Assembly (NCBI GenBank): GCA_038323615.1
Contig: JBBQHC010000094.1
Span: 1-11,658 of the forward strand
Source: JBBKXP01 sp038323615
GTDB taxonomy: Bacteria; Pseudomonadota; Alphaproteobacteria; Rhodobacterales; Rhodobacteraceae
DNA: 11,658 nucleotides
Direction of reading: 5' to 3'
Of the stretch, positions 1 to 6,333 are shown piece after piece (positions within the stretch are counted from its first letter, which is position 1; every line of letters starts with the position of its first letter). The position numbers and the translations under genes were made by a program. The notes below the pieces were generated by a model. The model made no database searches. It saw only the letters and a list, made by a program, of their open reading frames with translations, and was not told where the DNA came from.

Positions 1-59
1 CTTGGACGAAAAGTCAAGGAGATGCAGCAAAATACCGCATGATATCAGATAGAAAAATA

Positions 60-102
60 GACTTCTTCGGACCGCGTTGGACTCGGTGGGACACAAGAAG
101 TC
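60..102. repeat. 8-bp inverted repeat with nested 4-bp arms
   Basis: GACTTCTT at 60-67 is the exact reverse complement of AAGAAGTC at 95-102. Inside it, ACCG at 71-74 pairs with CGGT at 84-87. The element lies just upstream of the tRNA 3' fragment. It could be a protein-binding site next to an attachment site or a small RNA hairpin. No function can be assigned from the sequence alone. Confidence 0.4.
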
Positions 103-120
103 ACAGACATCTAAACAGCA

Positions 121-152
121 GGTTCGGGGTTCGAGTCCTCGTGGGATCGCCA
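121..152 (+). other. 3' fragment of a tRNA gene, possible attachment site
   Basis: A T-arm is visible: stem CGGGG (125-129), a 7-base loop TTCGAGT (130-136), and the paired strand CCTCG (137-141, one G-U pair). It is followed by a seven-base acceptor strand TGGGATC (142-148), a discriminator G (149) and an encoded CCA (150-152). The matching 5' acceptor strand (GATCCCA or a wobble variant) is absent from the 120 bases upstream, so this is not a complete tRNA gene. Such 3' remnants typically mark the far end of an element that integrated into a tRNA gene, because integrases regenerate the 3' half. The tRNA identity cannot be given; a G discriminator is common in Ser, Asn, Asp and some Arg tRNAs. 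A permuted tmRNA piece is a less likely alternative. Confidence 0.55.
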
Positions 153-221
153 CAAGATCAGTAGTGTCCGGGTCCGCTTTCGTGTCCTTGCCTAGAAACT
201 GTTTCCATGCACGCAACAGTT

Positions 222-251
222 GATCTATCGGCGTCGCCGCACAGATAGATC
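222..251. repeat. Perfect 8-bp inverted repeat, 14-base loop
   Basis: GATCTATC at 222-229 is exactly complementary to GATAGATC at 244-251. The loop itself contains a small GGC/GCC pair (230-232 and 236-238). There is no T-tract after it, so it is not a typical terminator. It may be an operator or a hairpin in a short transcript; the role is unknown. Confidence 0.4.
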
Positions 252-337
252 GGTCTAATGCCATGCCCGTTGAGGTAATCGCCCCCTTTTGCAGAGGAGG
301 TTTGCCACAAGTGGCGCAATTCAGGCAATTTTTCTTG

Positions 338-354
338 TGAAAATGATCTTTTCA
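338..354. repeat. AT-rich 6-bp inverted repeat
   Basis: TGAAAA (338-343) and TTTTCA (349-354) are perfect inverted copies around a 5-base spacer. It lies in an AT-rich stretch upstream of the terminator at 383-407. It could be a regulator half-site pair or part of a degenerate promoter region, but no good -35/-10 pair accompanies it. Confidence 0.25.
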
Positions 355-382
355 GAACATGGTCGTTAATTATTGGACGACC

Positions 383-407
383 GATGACGACTTGCCGTCA
401 TCTTTTT
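383..407 (+). terminator. Rho-independent terminator
   Basis: A perfect 7-bp stem, GATGACG (383-389) and CGTCATC (396-402), closes a 6-base loop and is followed directly by five T residues (403-407). This is the classic intrinsic terminator layout for the plus strand. It would end transcription coming from the left before the small frame at 422 and so insulate the sugar operon. The short T-tract makes its strength uncertain. Confidence 0.6.
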
Positions 408-421
408 GACGACCTTCGCCC

Positions 422-763
422 ATGGCGGGATGCGAAATGTTGAATGTGCCCATCTACCGGTTATTGGTGTTCGTCGTTGGCCTTTTTGCCGCGCTGCTTG
501 TCACTGATTGCGACTTTGACGATGACAGCTGCATTCAGCAGCAGGCAGTGATCTCTGATCTCAAAATCGTAACTCCTCCGGTGGCTGATGACGAAGATGT
601 GCCTGACCCGCACCAACATGCCGTCAATCTTGATGTGTTCTGGGTGACGGCTGACCTGGTTCTCCCGGCGTCCGCTTCACATTTCTTGCTCCTTTGGCCA
701 CCGCGCGACGACAGACCGGACCTGCTTGCGCCTGATCCGCCGGATTCACCACCGATCATCTGA
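422..763 (+). CDS. Small hypothetical protein with hydrophobic N-terminus
   Basis: This is an uncharacterised frame of 113 residues (108 if it starts at the second ATG, 437). A hydrophobic stretch at about residues 13-27 could be a signal peptide or single membrane anchor. An acidic, Asp-rich patch (residues 29-36) follows, and the tail is Pro- and Asp-rich, ending in PPII. The layout of signal, short mature part and proline-rich end resembles many small secreted alphaproteobacterial proteins of unknown role, but I do not recognise a family. No clear Shine-Dalgarno sequence precedes either start. Its stop codon (761-763) lies inside the left arm of the leader stem in front of rfbF, so its translation could influence rfbF expression. 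It may also be a chance frame or a decayed gene. Confidence 0.35.
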   Translation: MAGCEMLNVPIYRLLVFVVGLFAALLVTDCDFDDDSCIQQQAVISDLKIVTPPVADDEDVPDPHQHAVNLDVFWVTADLVLPASASHFLLLWPPRDDRPDLLAPDPPDSPPII

Positions 764-840
764 TTTCTCAGACGGGGCACGCTGTGCCCGGTCCGCCTAT
801 TTCGTGCCCTTTGCGAAACAGCAGCCGAAGAGAAATCAGA
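759..840 (+). promoter_or_regulatory. Structured leader covering the rfbF ribosome binding site
   Basis: An 11-bp perfect inverted repeat (759-769 with 830-840) closes a domain with two internal hairpins: GGGCAC/GTGCCC (775-780 and 784-789, 3-base loop) and TTTCG/CGAAA (800-804 and 814-818). The right arm of the outer stem ends one base before the rfbF ATG at 841 and contains most of the purine-rich Shine-Dalgarno-like stretch (827-835). If it forms in RNA, the ribosome binding site would be hidden. The left arm overlaps the stop codon of the frame at 422-763, so a ribosome ending there could open the stem. This is a structural reading only; no known riboswitch class is recognised. Confidence 0.4.
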
Positions 841-1671
841 ATGACAAAACATCAGACTCTGGAACAAAACAGTTCGTTCGCGCCGGCCAACCACATGAAG
901 GTTGTGCTGTTGGCCGGGGGTTACGGAACCCGCATCTCGGAAGAGACGGGCGAGCGACCCAAACCGATGGTCGAAATCGGCGGCCGTCCGATCCTTTGGC
1001 ACATCATGACCAAATTCGGTCTGCATGGGCTGCACAATTTCTACATCGCCTGCGGTTACAAGGGCGAATATATCAAGCGGTGGTTTGCGGAATATCATTA
1101 TCTGAACGCCGACGTGTCGGTGTCGCTGGGTGATGGCGAACGTTCGATCAGCAACCGCGATGCCCCCGACTGGCAGGTCAGTTGTCTGGACACGGGCATC
1201 GATACGATGACCGGAGGGCGCCTGCAGCGGATGGCGAAACCGCTGTCAGAGGGCACATTCATGTGCACCTACGGTGACGGGCTATGCGATGTCGATATCG
1301 ATGCCCTGCTCGCCTTTCATCGGTCGCATGGCAAGCTGGCGACCGTGACGGCGGTGCATCCACCCGCCCGATTTGGCCTGCTCGACCTCGACGAAGACCG
1401 GGTGGCGCAGTTTTCAGAGAAGCGCCAGACAGGCACCGACTGGATCAATGGCGGCTATTTCGTTTTCGAACCGGGGATTCTTGATTTCATCTCGGGGCCG
1501 ACCTGTTCGCTGGAAAAAGACGTGCTTGAAAAGGTCGCGGCGCAGGACCAGATGCGGGCCTTTCGCCACCGCGGCTTTTTCCAGCCGATGGACACCTTGC
1601 GCGAAAAGAAACTGTTGGAAGAAATCTGGCAGCAGGGTGACGCGCCCTGGACGCATCGCGGTGCCGAATGA
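841..1671 (+). CDS. rfbF: Glucose-1-phosphate cytidylyltransferase
   Basis: The enzyme joins alpha-D-glucose 1-phosphate and CTP to give CDP-glucose and pyrophosphate, the entry step to CDP-activated 6-deoxy and 3,6-dideoxy sugars. The nucleotidyltransferase signature is clear: LAGGYGTRISEETGERPKP (residues 24-42, with the conserved Arg31 and Lys41), MVEIGGRPILWHIM after it, a metal-binding YGDG around Asp146, and NGGYFVFEPGI further on. The ATG at 841 gives 276 residues and follows a purine-rich stretch. The ATG at 895 would give 258 residues, the usual family length, but has no ribosome binding site; the extra 18 residues are polar and may be a real extension. The stop overlaps the rfbG start (ATGA), so it leads a translationally coupled operon. 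The family call is secure; the start is less so. Confidence 0.95.
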   Translation: MTKHQTLEQNSSFAPANHMKVVLLAGGYGTRISEETGERPKPMVEIGGRPILWHIMTKFGLHGLHNFYIACGYKGEYIKRWFAEYHYLNADVSVSLGDGERSISNRDAPDWQVSCLDTGIDTMTGGRLQRMAKPLSEGTFMCTYGDGLCDVDIDALLAFHRSHGKLATVTAVHPPARFGLLDLDEDRVAQFSEKRQTGTDWINGGYFVFEPGILDFISGPTCSLEKDVLEKVAAQDQMRAFRHRGFFQPMDTLREKKLLEEIWQQGDAPWTHRGAE

Positions 1672-2756
1672 CGCGACATTTTGACGGGTTTGACGGGCGT
1701 CGCGTTCTGGTCACCGGGCATACCGGGTTCAAGGGCGGCTGGCTGAGTCTGTGGTTGCAGAAACTTGGCGCCGACGTGACCGGCTTTGCGCTGGAGCCTG
1801 CCGCGCCCAGCCTTTTTGCGGCCGCAAAGGTCGGTGACGGCATGCGTTCGGTCATCGGCGATATCCGTGACAGAGATGCCCTCGACAAAGTTTTGCGTGC
1901 GGCCCGGCCCGAGATTATTTTTCATCTCGCGGCGCAGTCGCTGGTGCGTCGGTCTTACAATGATCCGGTGGCAACTTTTGCGACGAACGTCATGGGCACC
2001 GTCAATCTGCTGGATGCCGCCCGGCAGGTCGCGGATTTGCGGGCGATCATCAATGTGACCAGCGACAAGTGCTATGAGAACGACGGGCGTGGCCGGGCCT
2101 TTGTCGAGTCCGACCCGATGGGCGGGCACGACCCGTATTCGGCGTCAAAAGGTGCGGCCGAGATTGCCGCAACTGCAATGGCGCGATCGTTTCTTGCCGG
2201 TTCCGGTATCGCGGTCGCATCGGTGCGCGCTGGCAATGTCGTCGGTGGCGGCGACTGGTCAGACGACCGGATCATCCCCGATATCGTGCGCGCGGCAATG
2301 TCTGACCGCGCGGTCGTCATCCGTCAACCGGACGCCGTTCGCCCCTGGCAACATGTTCTCGAGCCGCTGCGCGGCTATCTGATGCTGGCCGACCGGCTGA
2401 TGACCGATGGCGCAACCTATTCCGGCGGCTGGAATTTCGGACCCGGCCCCGGTGCCACCGTCAGTGTCAGGCAAATCGTCGCGGCGATGGCAGATCGTTG
2501 GCCTGCCGTGACAGCCGATTTTGCCGCAAATCCCGACGGTCCGCACGAGGCGCCGGTGCTGCGCCTTGACTGCGCCAAAGCCCGGACCCGCTTGGGCTGG
2601 GTGCCGCAACTGGACCTCGTGGCAACGCTTGATCTGACGGCAGACTGGTATGCCACCTACGCGCGTAACCCTGCCGATGCGCAACGTCTGACTCAGGCGC
2701 AGATCGCGGATTATTCATCAAAACTCACCTCTCAAACGAAAGACATGGCACTATGA
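1668..2756 (+). CDS. rfbG: CDP-glucose 4,6-dehydratase
   Basis: This extended short-chain dehydrogenase/reductase turns CDP-glucose into CDP-4-dehydro-6-deoxy-D-glucose with bound NAD+. It has 362 residues, close to the usual ~357. The Rossmann motif GHTGFKGGWLSLWL lies near residue 17, which is the subgroup form of GxxGxxG. The active site shows TSDKCYEN with Thr131, Asp133 and Lys134, and YSASK with Tyr157 and Lys161. FHLAAQSLVRRSY and RAGNVVGGGDW are also typical of the CDP-glucose branch rather than the dTDP-glucose branch (RmlB). The start overlaps the rfbF stop by four bases, and the stop overlaps the next gene likewise. Context with rfbF makes the assignment firm. Confidence 0.96.
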   Translation: MTRHFDGFDGRRVLVTGHTGFKGGWLSLWLQKLGADVTGFALEPAAPSLFAAAKVGDGMRSVIGDIRDRDALDKVLRAARPEIIFHLAAQSLVRRSYNDPVATFATNVMGTVNLLDAARQVADLRAIINVTSDKCYENDGRGRAFVESDPMGGHDPYSASKGAAEIAATAMARSFLAGSGIAVASVRAGNVVGGGDWSDDRIIPDIVRAAMSDRAVVIRQPDAVRPWQHVLEPLRGYLMLADRLMTDGATYSGGWNFGPGPGATVSVRQIVAAMADRWPAVTADFAANPDGPHEAPVLRLDCAKARTRLGWVPQLDLVATLDLTADWYATYARNPADAQRLTQAQIADYSSKLTSQTKDMAL

Positions 2757-3964
2757 AACCACATGCGCATCCGGCAATCCGCGTGCCCTATGGCCGCACC
2801 GTCCACGGCGAGGCCGAAATCGCTGCGGTGACCGAGGTCCTGCGCACATCGACCCAGATGGGCAAGAATGTGCGGGAATTTCAGTCCAAAGTCGCGGCAC
2901 GTTTCCAAAAGAAGCATGGCATCATGGTCAATTCGGGATCGAGCGCCAACTATCTCGCCGTCGAACTTTTAAATCTGCAGGCGGGGTCCGAGGTCATCAC
3001 TCCCGCACTGACCTTCGCGACAACCGTTGCACCTTTGGTCAAAAACAACCTGATCCCGGTTTTCGTCGACGTCGAGCCCGACACCTTCAACATCGATGTC
3101 GGACAGATCGAGGCCGCAATTTCGGCCAAGACGACCGCGATCATGGTGCCGTCGCTGATCGGCAACCTGCCCGACTGGGAGGCAATCGCCGATATCGCCC
3201 GGCGGCATGGGCTGAAAGTCATCGAGGACAGCGCCGACACGCTGGGTGCCACGTTGCGCGGCAAAAGCACGGGGATCTATTCCGACATTTCCACCACAAG
3301 CTTTTACGGCAGCCATGTCATCAACTGCGCCGGGAACGGCGGCATGATCTGCGTCAACGACGACTCCATCCTCAAAGAGGCATTGCTGCTGCGAAGCTGG
3401 GGCCGGGATTCGTCCCTGTTCAGCGATTCCGAAAGCATCGAAAACCGTTTCAACGTCGAACTTGAAGGAATTCCCTATGACGCGAAATTCGTCTTTTCGC
3501 GGATTGGTTACAATCTTGAACCGTCAGAGGTAGGTGCGGCCTTTGGTCTGGTTCAGCTTGGTCGGCTGGAAGATAATATCGACATCCGGATCGCGCGGTT
3601 CGCGCAGCAAAAGGCGTTCTTCAGCGAGTATCAGGATTGGTTCATGATGCCCCGCGAATTGGCCGACGTGCGCACCGGCTGGCTGGCGTTTCCAATGATC
3701 GTCCGCGACGATGCGCCGTTCAAACGACGTGAACTTCAGATTTTTCTGGAACAGGCCGGCATTCAGACCCGCACCGTCTTTACTGGCAACATCCTGCGCC
3801 AGCCGGGATTCAAGAACATCCCCCGGCGCGAGTTGGCGGGCGGATATCCAAATGCCGACCGGGTCATGCGGGGCGGCATGTTGATGGCCTGCCACCACGG
3901 CCTAGTTCCCGAAGATCTTGCCTATGTTCATGACCAATTCCGTGCATTTGCCAAGGGATATTGA
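2753..3964 (+). CDS. DegT-family sugar 3-dehydratase, Fe-S-less RfbH/ColD-like
   Basis: A fold-type I PLP enzyme of the DegT/DnrJ/EryC1/StrS family, 403 residues. The phosphate-binding NSGSSANYLAVELL (about 60-73) and the pyridine-binding Asp159 (in EDSADTLGA) are present. At the place of the PLP-binding lysine stands His188 (SFYGSHVINCAGNGG). A histidine there is the hallmark of sugar 3-dehydratases: E1/RfbH, which makes CDP-4-keto-3,6-dideoxyglucose, and ColD. RfbH also needs a [2Fe-2S] cluster, but its cysteine-rich segment is here RDSSLFSDSESIENRF, and no cysteine occurs from residue 198 until near the C-terminus. The likely reaction is C-3 deoxygenation of CDP-4-keto-6-deoxyglucose by a cluster-free route, by analogy with ColD. 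The close match to RfbH around SWGRD, GYNL and FTGNILRQP supports a CDP-sugar substrate. A classical aminotransferase is unlikely without the lysine. Confidence 0.85.
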   Translation: MKPHAHPAIRVPYGRTVHGEAEIAAVTEVLRTSTQMGKNVREFQSKVAARFQKKHGIMVNSGSSANYLAVELLNLQAGSEVITPALTFATTVAPLVKNNLIPVFVDVEPDTFNIDVGQIEAAISAKTTAIMVPSLIGNLPDWEAIADIARRHGLKVIEDSADTLGATLRGKSTGIYSDISTTSFYGSHVINCAGNGGMICVNDDSILKEALLLRSWGRDSSLFSDSESIENRFNVELEGIPYDAKFVFSRIGYNLEPSEVGAAFGLVQLGRLEDNIDIRIARFAQQKAFFSEYQDWFMMPRELADVRTGWLAFPMIVRDDAPFKRRELQIFLEQAGIQTRTVFTGNILRQPGFKNIPRRELAGGYPNADRVMRGGMLMACHHGLVPEDLAYVHDQFRAFAKGY

Positions 3965-3967
3965 CTG

Positions 3968-5101
3968 ATGCGGATCGCATTCAACGGTCAGCGGCTTGCC
4001 GGACAGCGCTTTGGCGTTGGCCGGTATATCGAATATCTGCTGCACCATTGGAACGACATGCTGCCGCCCGAGGATACGCTGACGGTGTTCACCCGGCAGC
4101 CGCTGGAAGATGGGCCGGGGGAATTCGGGGCACGGGTCAAGGCAAGTCTTCTGGCCTATGCGGGGTCCGGTATTCCGTGGGAAAACATGCATCTGCGACG
4201 TGCCGCGGCACAACACGACGTCTTGTTCTGCCCGGCCTATACCGTGCCGATCTTCTACCGCGGCCCGTTGGTCGTCGCGACCCACAGCGTCAACGAGACA
4301 AATTCCGCGGCCCACACATTTCGCTACCGGCAAACCTATTCGCGCATTTATCGGCATTCGGCGCGCATTGCTGACCGGGTTATCGTGCCTGCCCTGATGA
4401 CCAAGCAGGCGGTGATCAGCTATTACGGCGTGCCCGAGTCGCGGGTCAGTATCGTGCATCAGGGGGCATCGGATGCATTTCGCCCGACTACCGATCCCGA
4501 GATCATCGCGCAAACCCGCAGGCGATTTTTTCCGGACGGCAGGCCCTATATCCTGTTCGTGGGCAGCGGGTCGCATCGCCGGAATATCCCGATGCTGATC
4601 GCCGCTTTTGCCCGCCTCAGGGCCGAGGGGTTTCCGCATGGTCTGGTGCTGTTCGGCCCCTACAAGGACGACACGCCGCTGCCGCCGTTGTTGGCAAAAC
4701 TCGGGGTGACGGACGATGTCCACCAGACCCTTGGCAAACTGGAACGCCACAGCGACATCGTCCCCGTCTATGGCGCAGCGGATGTCTTTGTGCACCCGTC
4801 GGAAAACGAAGGTTGGTCGATGACGACGGTCGAAGCGATGGCGTGCGGCGTGCCTGTGATCGCCAGCAAACGGGGCGGGTTGGGCGAGGTGGCGGATGGG
4901 TACGCGCTGATGCTTGATCCGCCGAGTATCGACAGCCTGACGGAGGCATTGCGCCGGGTTCTTAGCGAGGACCGACTGCGCGACGATTTGCGACGCCGTT
5001 CGATCGAACGTGGCCGGCAATTACGGTGGGACGAAATAGCGCGTCAAACTTTGGATATCGTGCGCGACGTGGGTCGTGCCAGACAAAAGGACCTGAAATG
5101 A
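3968..5101 (+). CDS. GT4-family glycosyltransferase
   Basis: A GT-B-fold retaining glycosyltransferase of 377 residues, cytoplasmic or membrane-associated. The N-terminal domain opens with MRIAFNGQRLAGQRFGVGRYIEYLL, a common GT4 start that positions the acceptor-side loop. The C-terminal donor domain has FVGSGSHRRNIPMLIAAF (where many members have K-N) and the E-x7-E motif in ENEGWSMTTVEAMACGVPV (Glu281 and Glu289), which binds the nucleotide-sugar. It starts three bases after the previous stop with a good AAGGGA (3953-3958) nine bases upstream. Sitting in the middle of the sugar synthesis genes, it probably transfers the CDP-sugar they make onto a polysaccharide or lipid-linked acceptor. Donor and acceptor are inferred from context only. 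Confidence 0.88.
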   Translation: MRIAFNGQRLAGQRFGVGRYIEYLLHHWNDMLPPEDTLTVFTRQPLEDGPGEFGARVKASLLAYAGSGIPWENMHLRRAAAQHDVLFCPAYTVPIFYRGPLVVATHSVNETNSAAHTFRYRQTYSRIYRHSARIADRVIVPALMTKQAVISYYGVPESRVSIVHQGASDAFRPTTDPEIIAQTRRRFFPDGRPYILFVGSGSHRRNIPMLIAAFARLRAEGFPHGLVLFGPYKDDTPLPPLLAKLGVTDDVHQTLGKLERHSDIVPVYGAADVFVHPSENEGWSMTTVEAMACGVPVIASKRGGLGEVADGYALMLDPPSIDSLTEALRRVLSEDRLRDDLRRRSIERGRQLRWDEIARQTLDIVRDVGRARQKDLK

Positions 5102-6330
5102 CTGAATTGAACCAATGTCGTGCCTGCGACAGCAAAGACCTGTTCTGCTATCTGCCACTGGGCGATCACCCTGCCGCCAACGCCTTTGTGCGGGCAGAGA
5201 ACGAAAACAGGCCCGACAGCCTTTATCCGCTGAACACGATTGCCTGTCTGTCGTGCGGATTGATTCAGGTGGCGGATCCGCTGCCGTCTGATTTTTATGT
5301 CGATTACGTTTACGTACCGTCGGGATCGACGACCATGCCGCTCCATTTCAGTGCCCTGGCCAAGAAATTCCGTTCTGAACTGGTGACCGGCGAGGGTCAG
5401 ATCGTCATGGATATCGGCTGTAACGACGGGCTGTTGCTGGCCGCCTGCAAGGACGCCGGGATGGCGGTATTGGGGATTGATCCGTCGGCCAACATTGCCG
5501 AATTGGCCCGCGCCAAGGGGGTCGAGGTGTTCAACGAATATTTCACCGCTGAATCAGCTGCGCGGGTCCGCGACGCTTACGGTCCGGCGCAGGTCATTGT
5601 GACCACCAACACCTTCAACCATATCGACAATCTGCATGGGTTCATGGATGGCGTCGCGACGCTGCTGGCTGATGACGGCACCTTTGTCATCGAAGTACCG
5701 CAGGCGCTGACCTGCGTGACCCTGAACGAATTTGATACGGTTTATCACGAACATCTGTCGGTGTTCAGCGCCGCTTCGGTCGCGGCTTTGGGTAAACCGG
5801 TCGGCATGCAGATCGTCGATCTTGAGGAGTTGCCGATACACGGCGGGTCGATGCGGTTCTATCTTCGACGCGGCGGCACGCCCAAGCCAGTGGTCGCGGA
5901 ATTCATGCAGCGTGAAATCGCGGCCAAGCTGTTTGAAAAGCAGACCTATGTCGATCATGCCGCCCGCGTCGCCGGCATCCGCGCCGAACTGATGGCGCTG
6001 CTTGAACGCCTCAAGTCCGAGGGCAAATCGATTGCCGGATACGGTGCGCCGGCCAAAGGCAACACGTTGCTGAACTATTATAGGATCGGCCCTGACACAC
6101 TTGATTTCATCGCCGACCGAAATGCACTCAAACACGGTCGGCTGACGCCCGGAATGCGGATTCCTGTGGTTTCGGTGGACAGGATCGCCGCAGACAATCC
6201 CGATTACATGCTCATGCTGGCCTGGAATTTCCGCGACGAAATCCTGGCCCAACAGCAGGATTATCTGGATCGGGGCGGCAAATTCATCGTGCCGATTCCG
6301 CAGGTCGAGATCATCGGCAAGGGCGACTAG
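5098..6330 (+). CDS. SAM-dependent NDP-sugar C-methyltransferase (TylCIII/TcaB9 type)
   Basis: It transfers a methyl group from SAM to a ring carbon next to the keto group of an NDP-4-keto-sugar, giving a branched sugar. The 410 residues fit the family's usual three parts. First is a zinc-binding N-terminus with Cys7, Cys10, Cys50 and Cys53. Then comes a SAM-binding Rossmann domain with VMDIGCNDGLLL (Asp105, Gly107, Gly111). Last is a C-terminal domain with GYGAPAKGNTLLNYY. The motif YHEH (216-219) matches the Tyr/Glu/His catalytic set of the sugar C-3 methyltransferase TcaB9. The ATG overlaps the glycosyltransferase stop (ATGA) and has AAAAGGA at 5085-5091. Known members work at C-3 (TylCIII, TcaB9) or C-5 (NovU); which carbon is used here is open. 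Most described members act on dTDP sugars, so a CDP substrate is worth noting. Confidence 0.93.
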   Translation: MTELNQCRACDSKDLFCYLPLGDHPAANAFVRAENENRPDSLYPLNTIACLSCGLIQVADPLPSDFYVDYVYVPSGSTTMPLHFSALAKKFRSELVTGEGQIVMDIGCNDGLLLAACKDAGMAVLGIDPSANIAELARAKGVEVFNEYFTAESAARVRDAYGPAQVIVTTNTFNHIDNLHGFMDGVATLLADDGTFVIEVPQALTCVTLNEFDTVYHEHLSVFSAASVAALGKPVGMQIVDLEELPIHGGSMRFYLRRGGTPKPVVAEFMQREIAAKLFEKQTYVDHAARVAGIRAELMALLERLKSEGKSIAGYGAPAKGNTLLNYYRIGPDTLDFIADRNALKHGRLTPGMRIPVVSVDRIAADNPDYMLMLAWNFRDEILAQQQDYLDRGGKFIVPIPQVEIIGKGD

Positions 6331-6333
6331 GTC

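Larger units (their letters stand above)
1..421. other. AT-rich left edge without a convincing gene
   Basis: This stretch is clearly richer in A and T than the genes to its right and holds no convincing coding region. A short open frame runs in from the left edge in frame 3 and stops at 162-164, and another in frame 1 stops at 40-42. Either could be the tail of a gene outside the window, but neither tail is recognisable. What can be seen is a tRNA 3' fragment at 121-152, inverted repeats at 60-102, 222-251 and 338-354, and a terminator at 383-407. The mix fits the degraded edge of a mobile or acquired segment, which is an inference. Confidence 0.5.

Noticed and set aside
65..152. Complete tRNA or tmRNA gene
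   Set aside because: No 5' acceptor strand complementary to TGGGATC, no D-arm and no anticodon arm could be placed upstream of the T-arm.
3..164. Open frame entering from the left edge, possible integrase C-terminus
   Set aside because: It runs through the tRNA-like fragment and has no recognisable recombinase motif; too short to assign.
784..840. GTG start for rfbF at 784
   Set aside because: It would lie inside the leader hairpin, has no ribosome binding site, and adds residues without family support.
535..1098. 187-residue minus-strand frame over the leader and rfbF start
   Set aside because: Overlaps the clear N-terminal motifs of RfbF on the other strand and shows no recognisable features.
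3902..5020. Long open frame of 372 residues on the minus strand
   Set aside because: It lies antisense to the well-supported glycosyltransferase, has no family motifs, and is rich in Arg, Asp and His as expected for the shadow of a high-GC gene.
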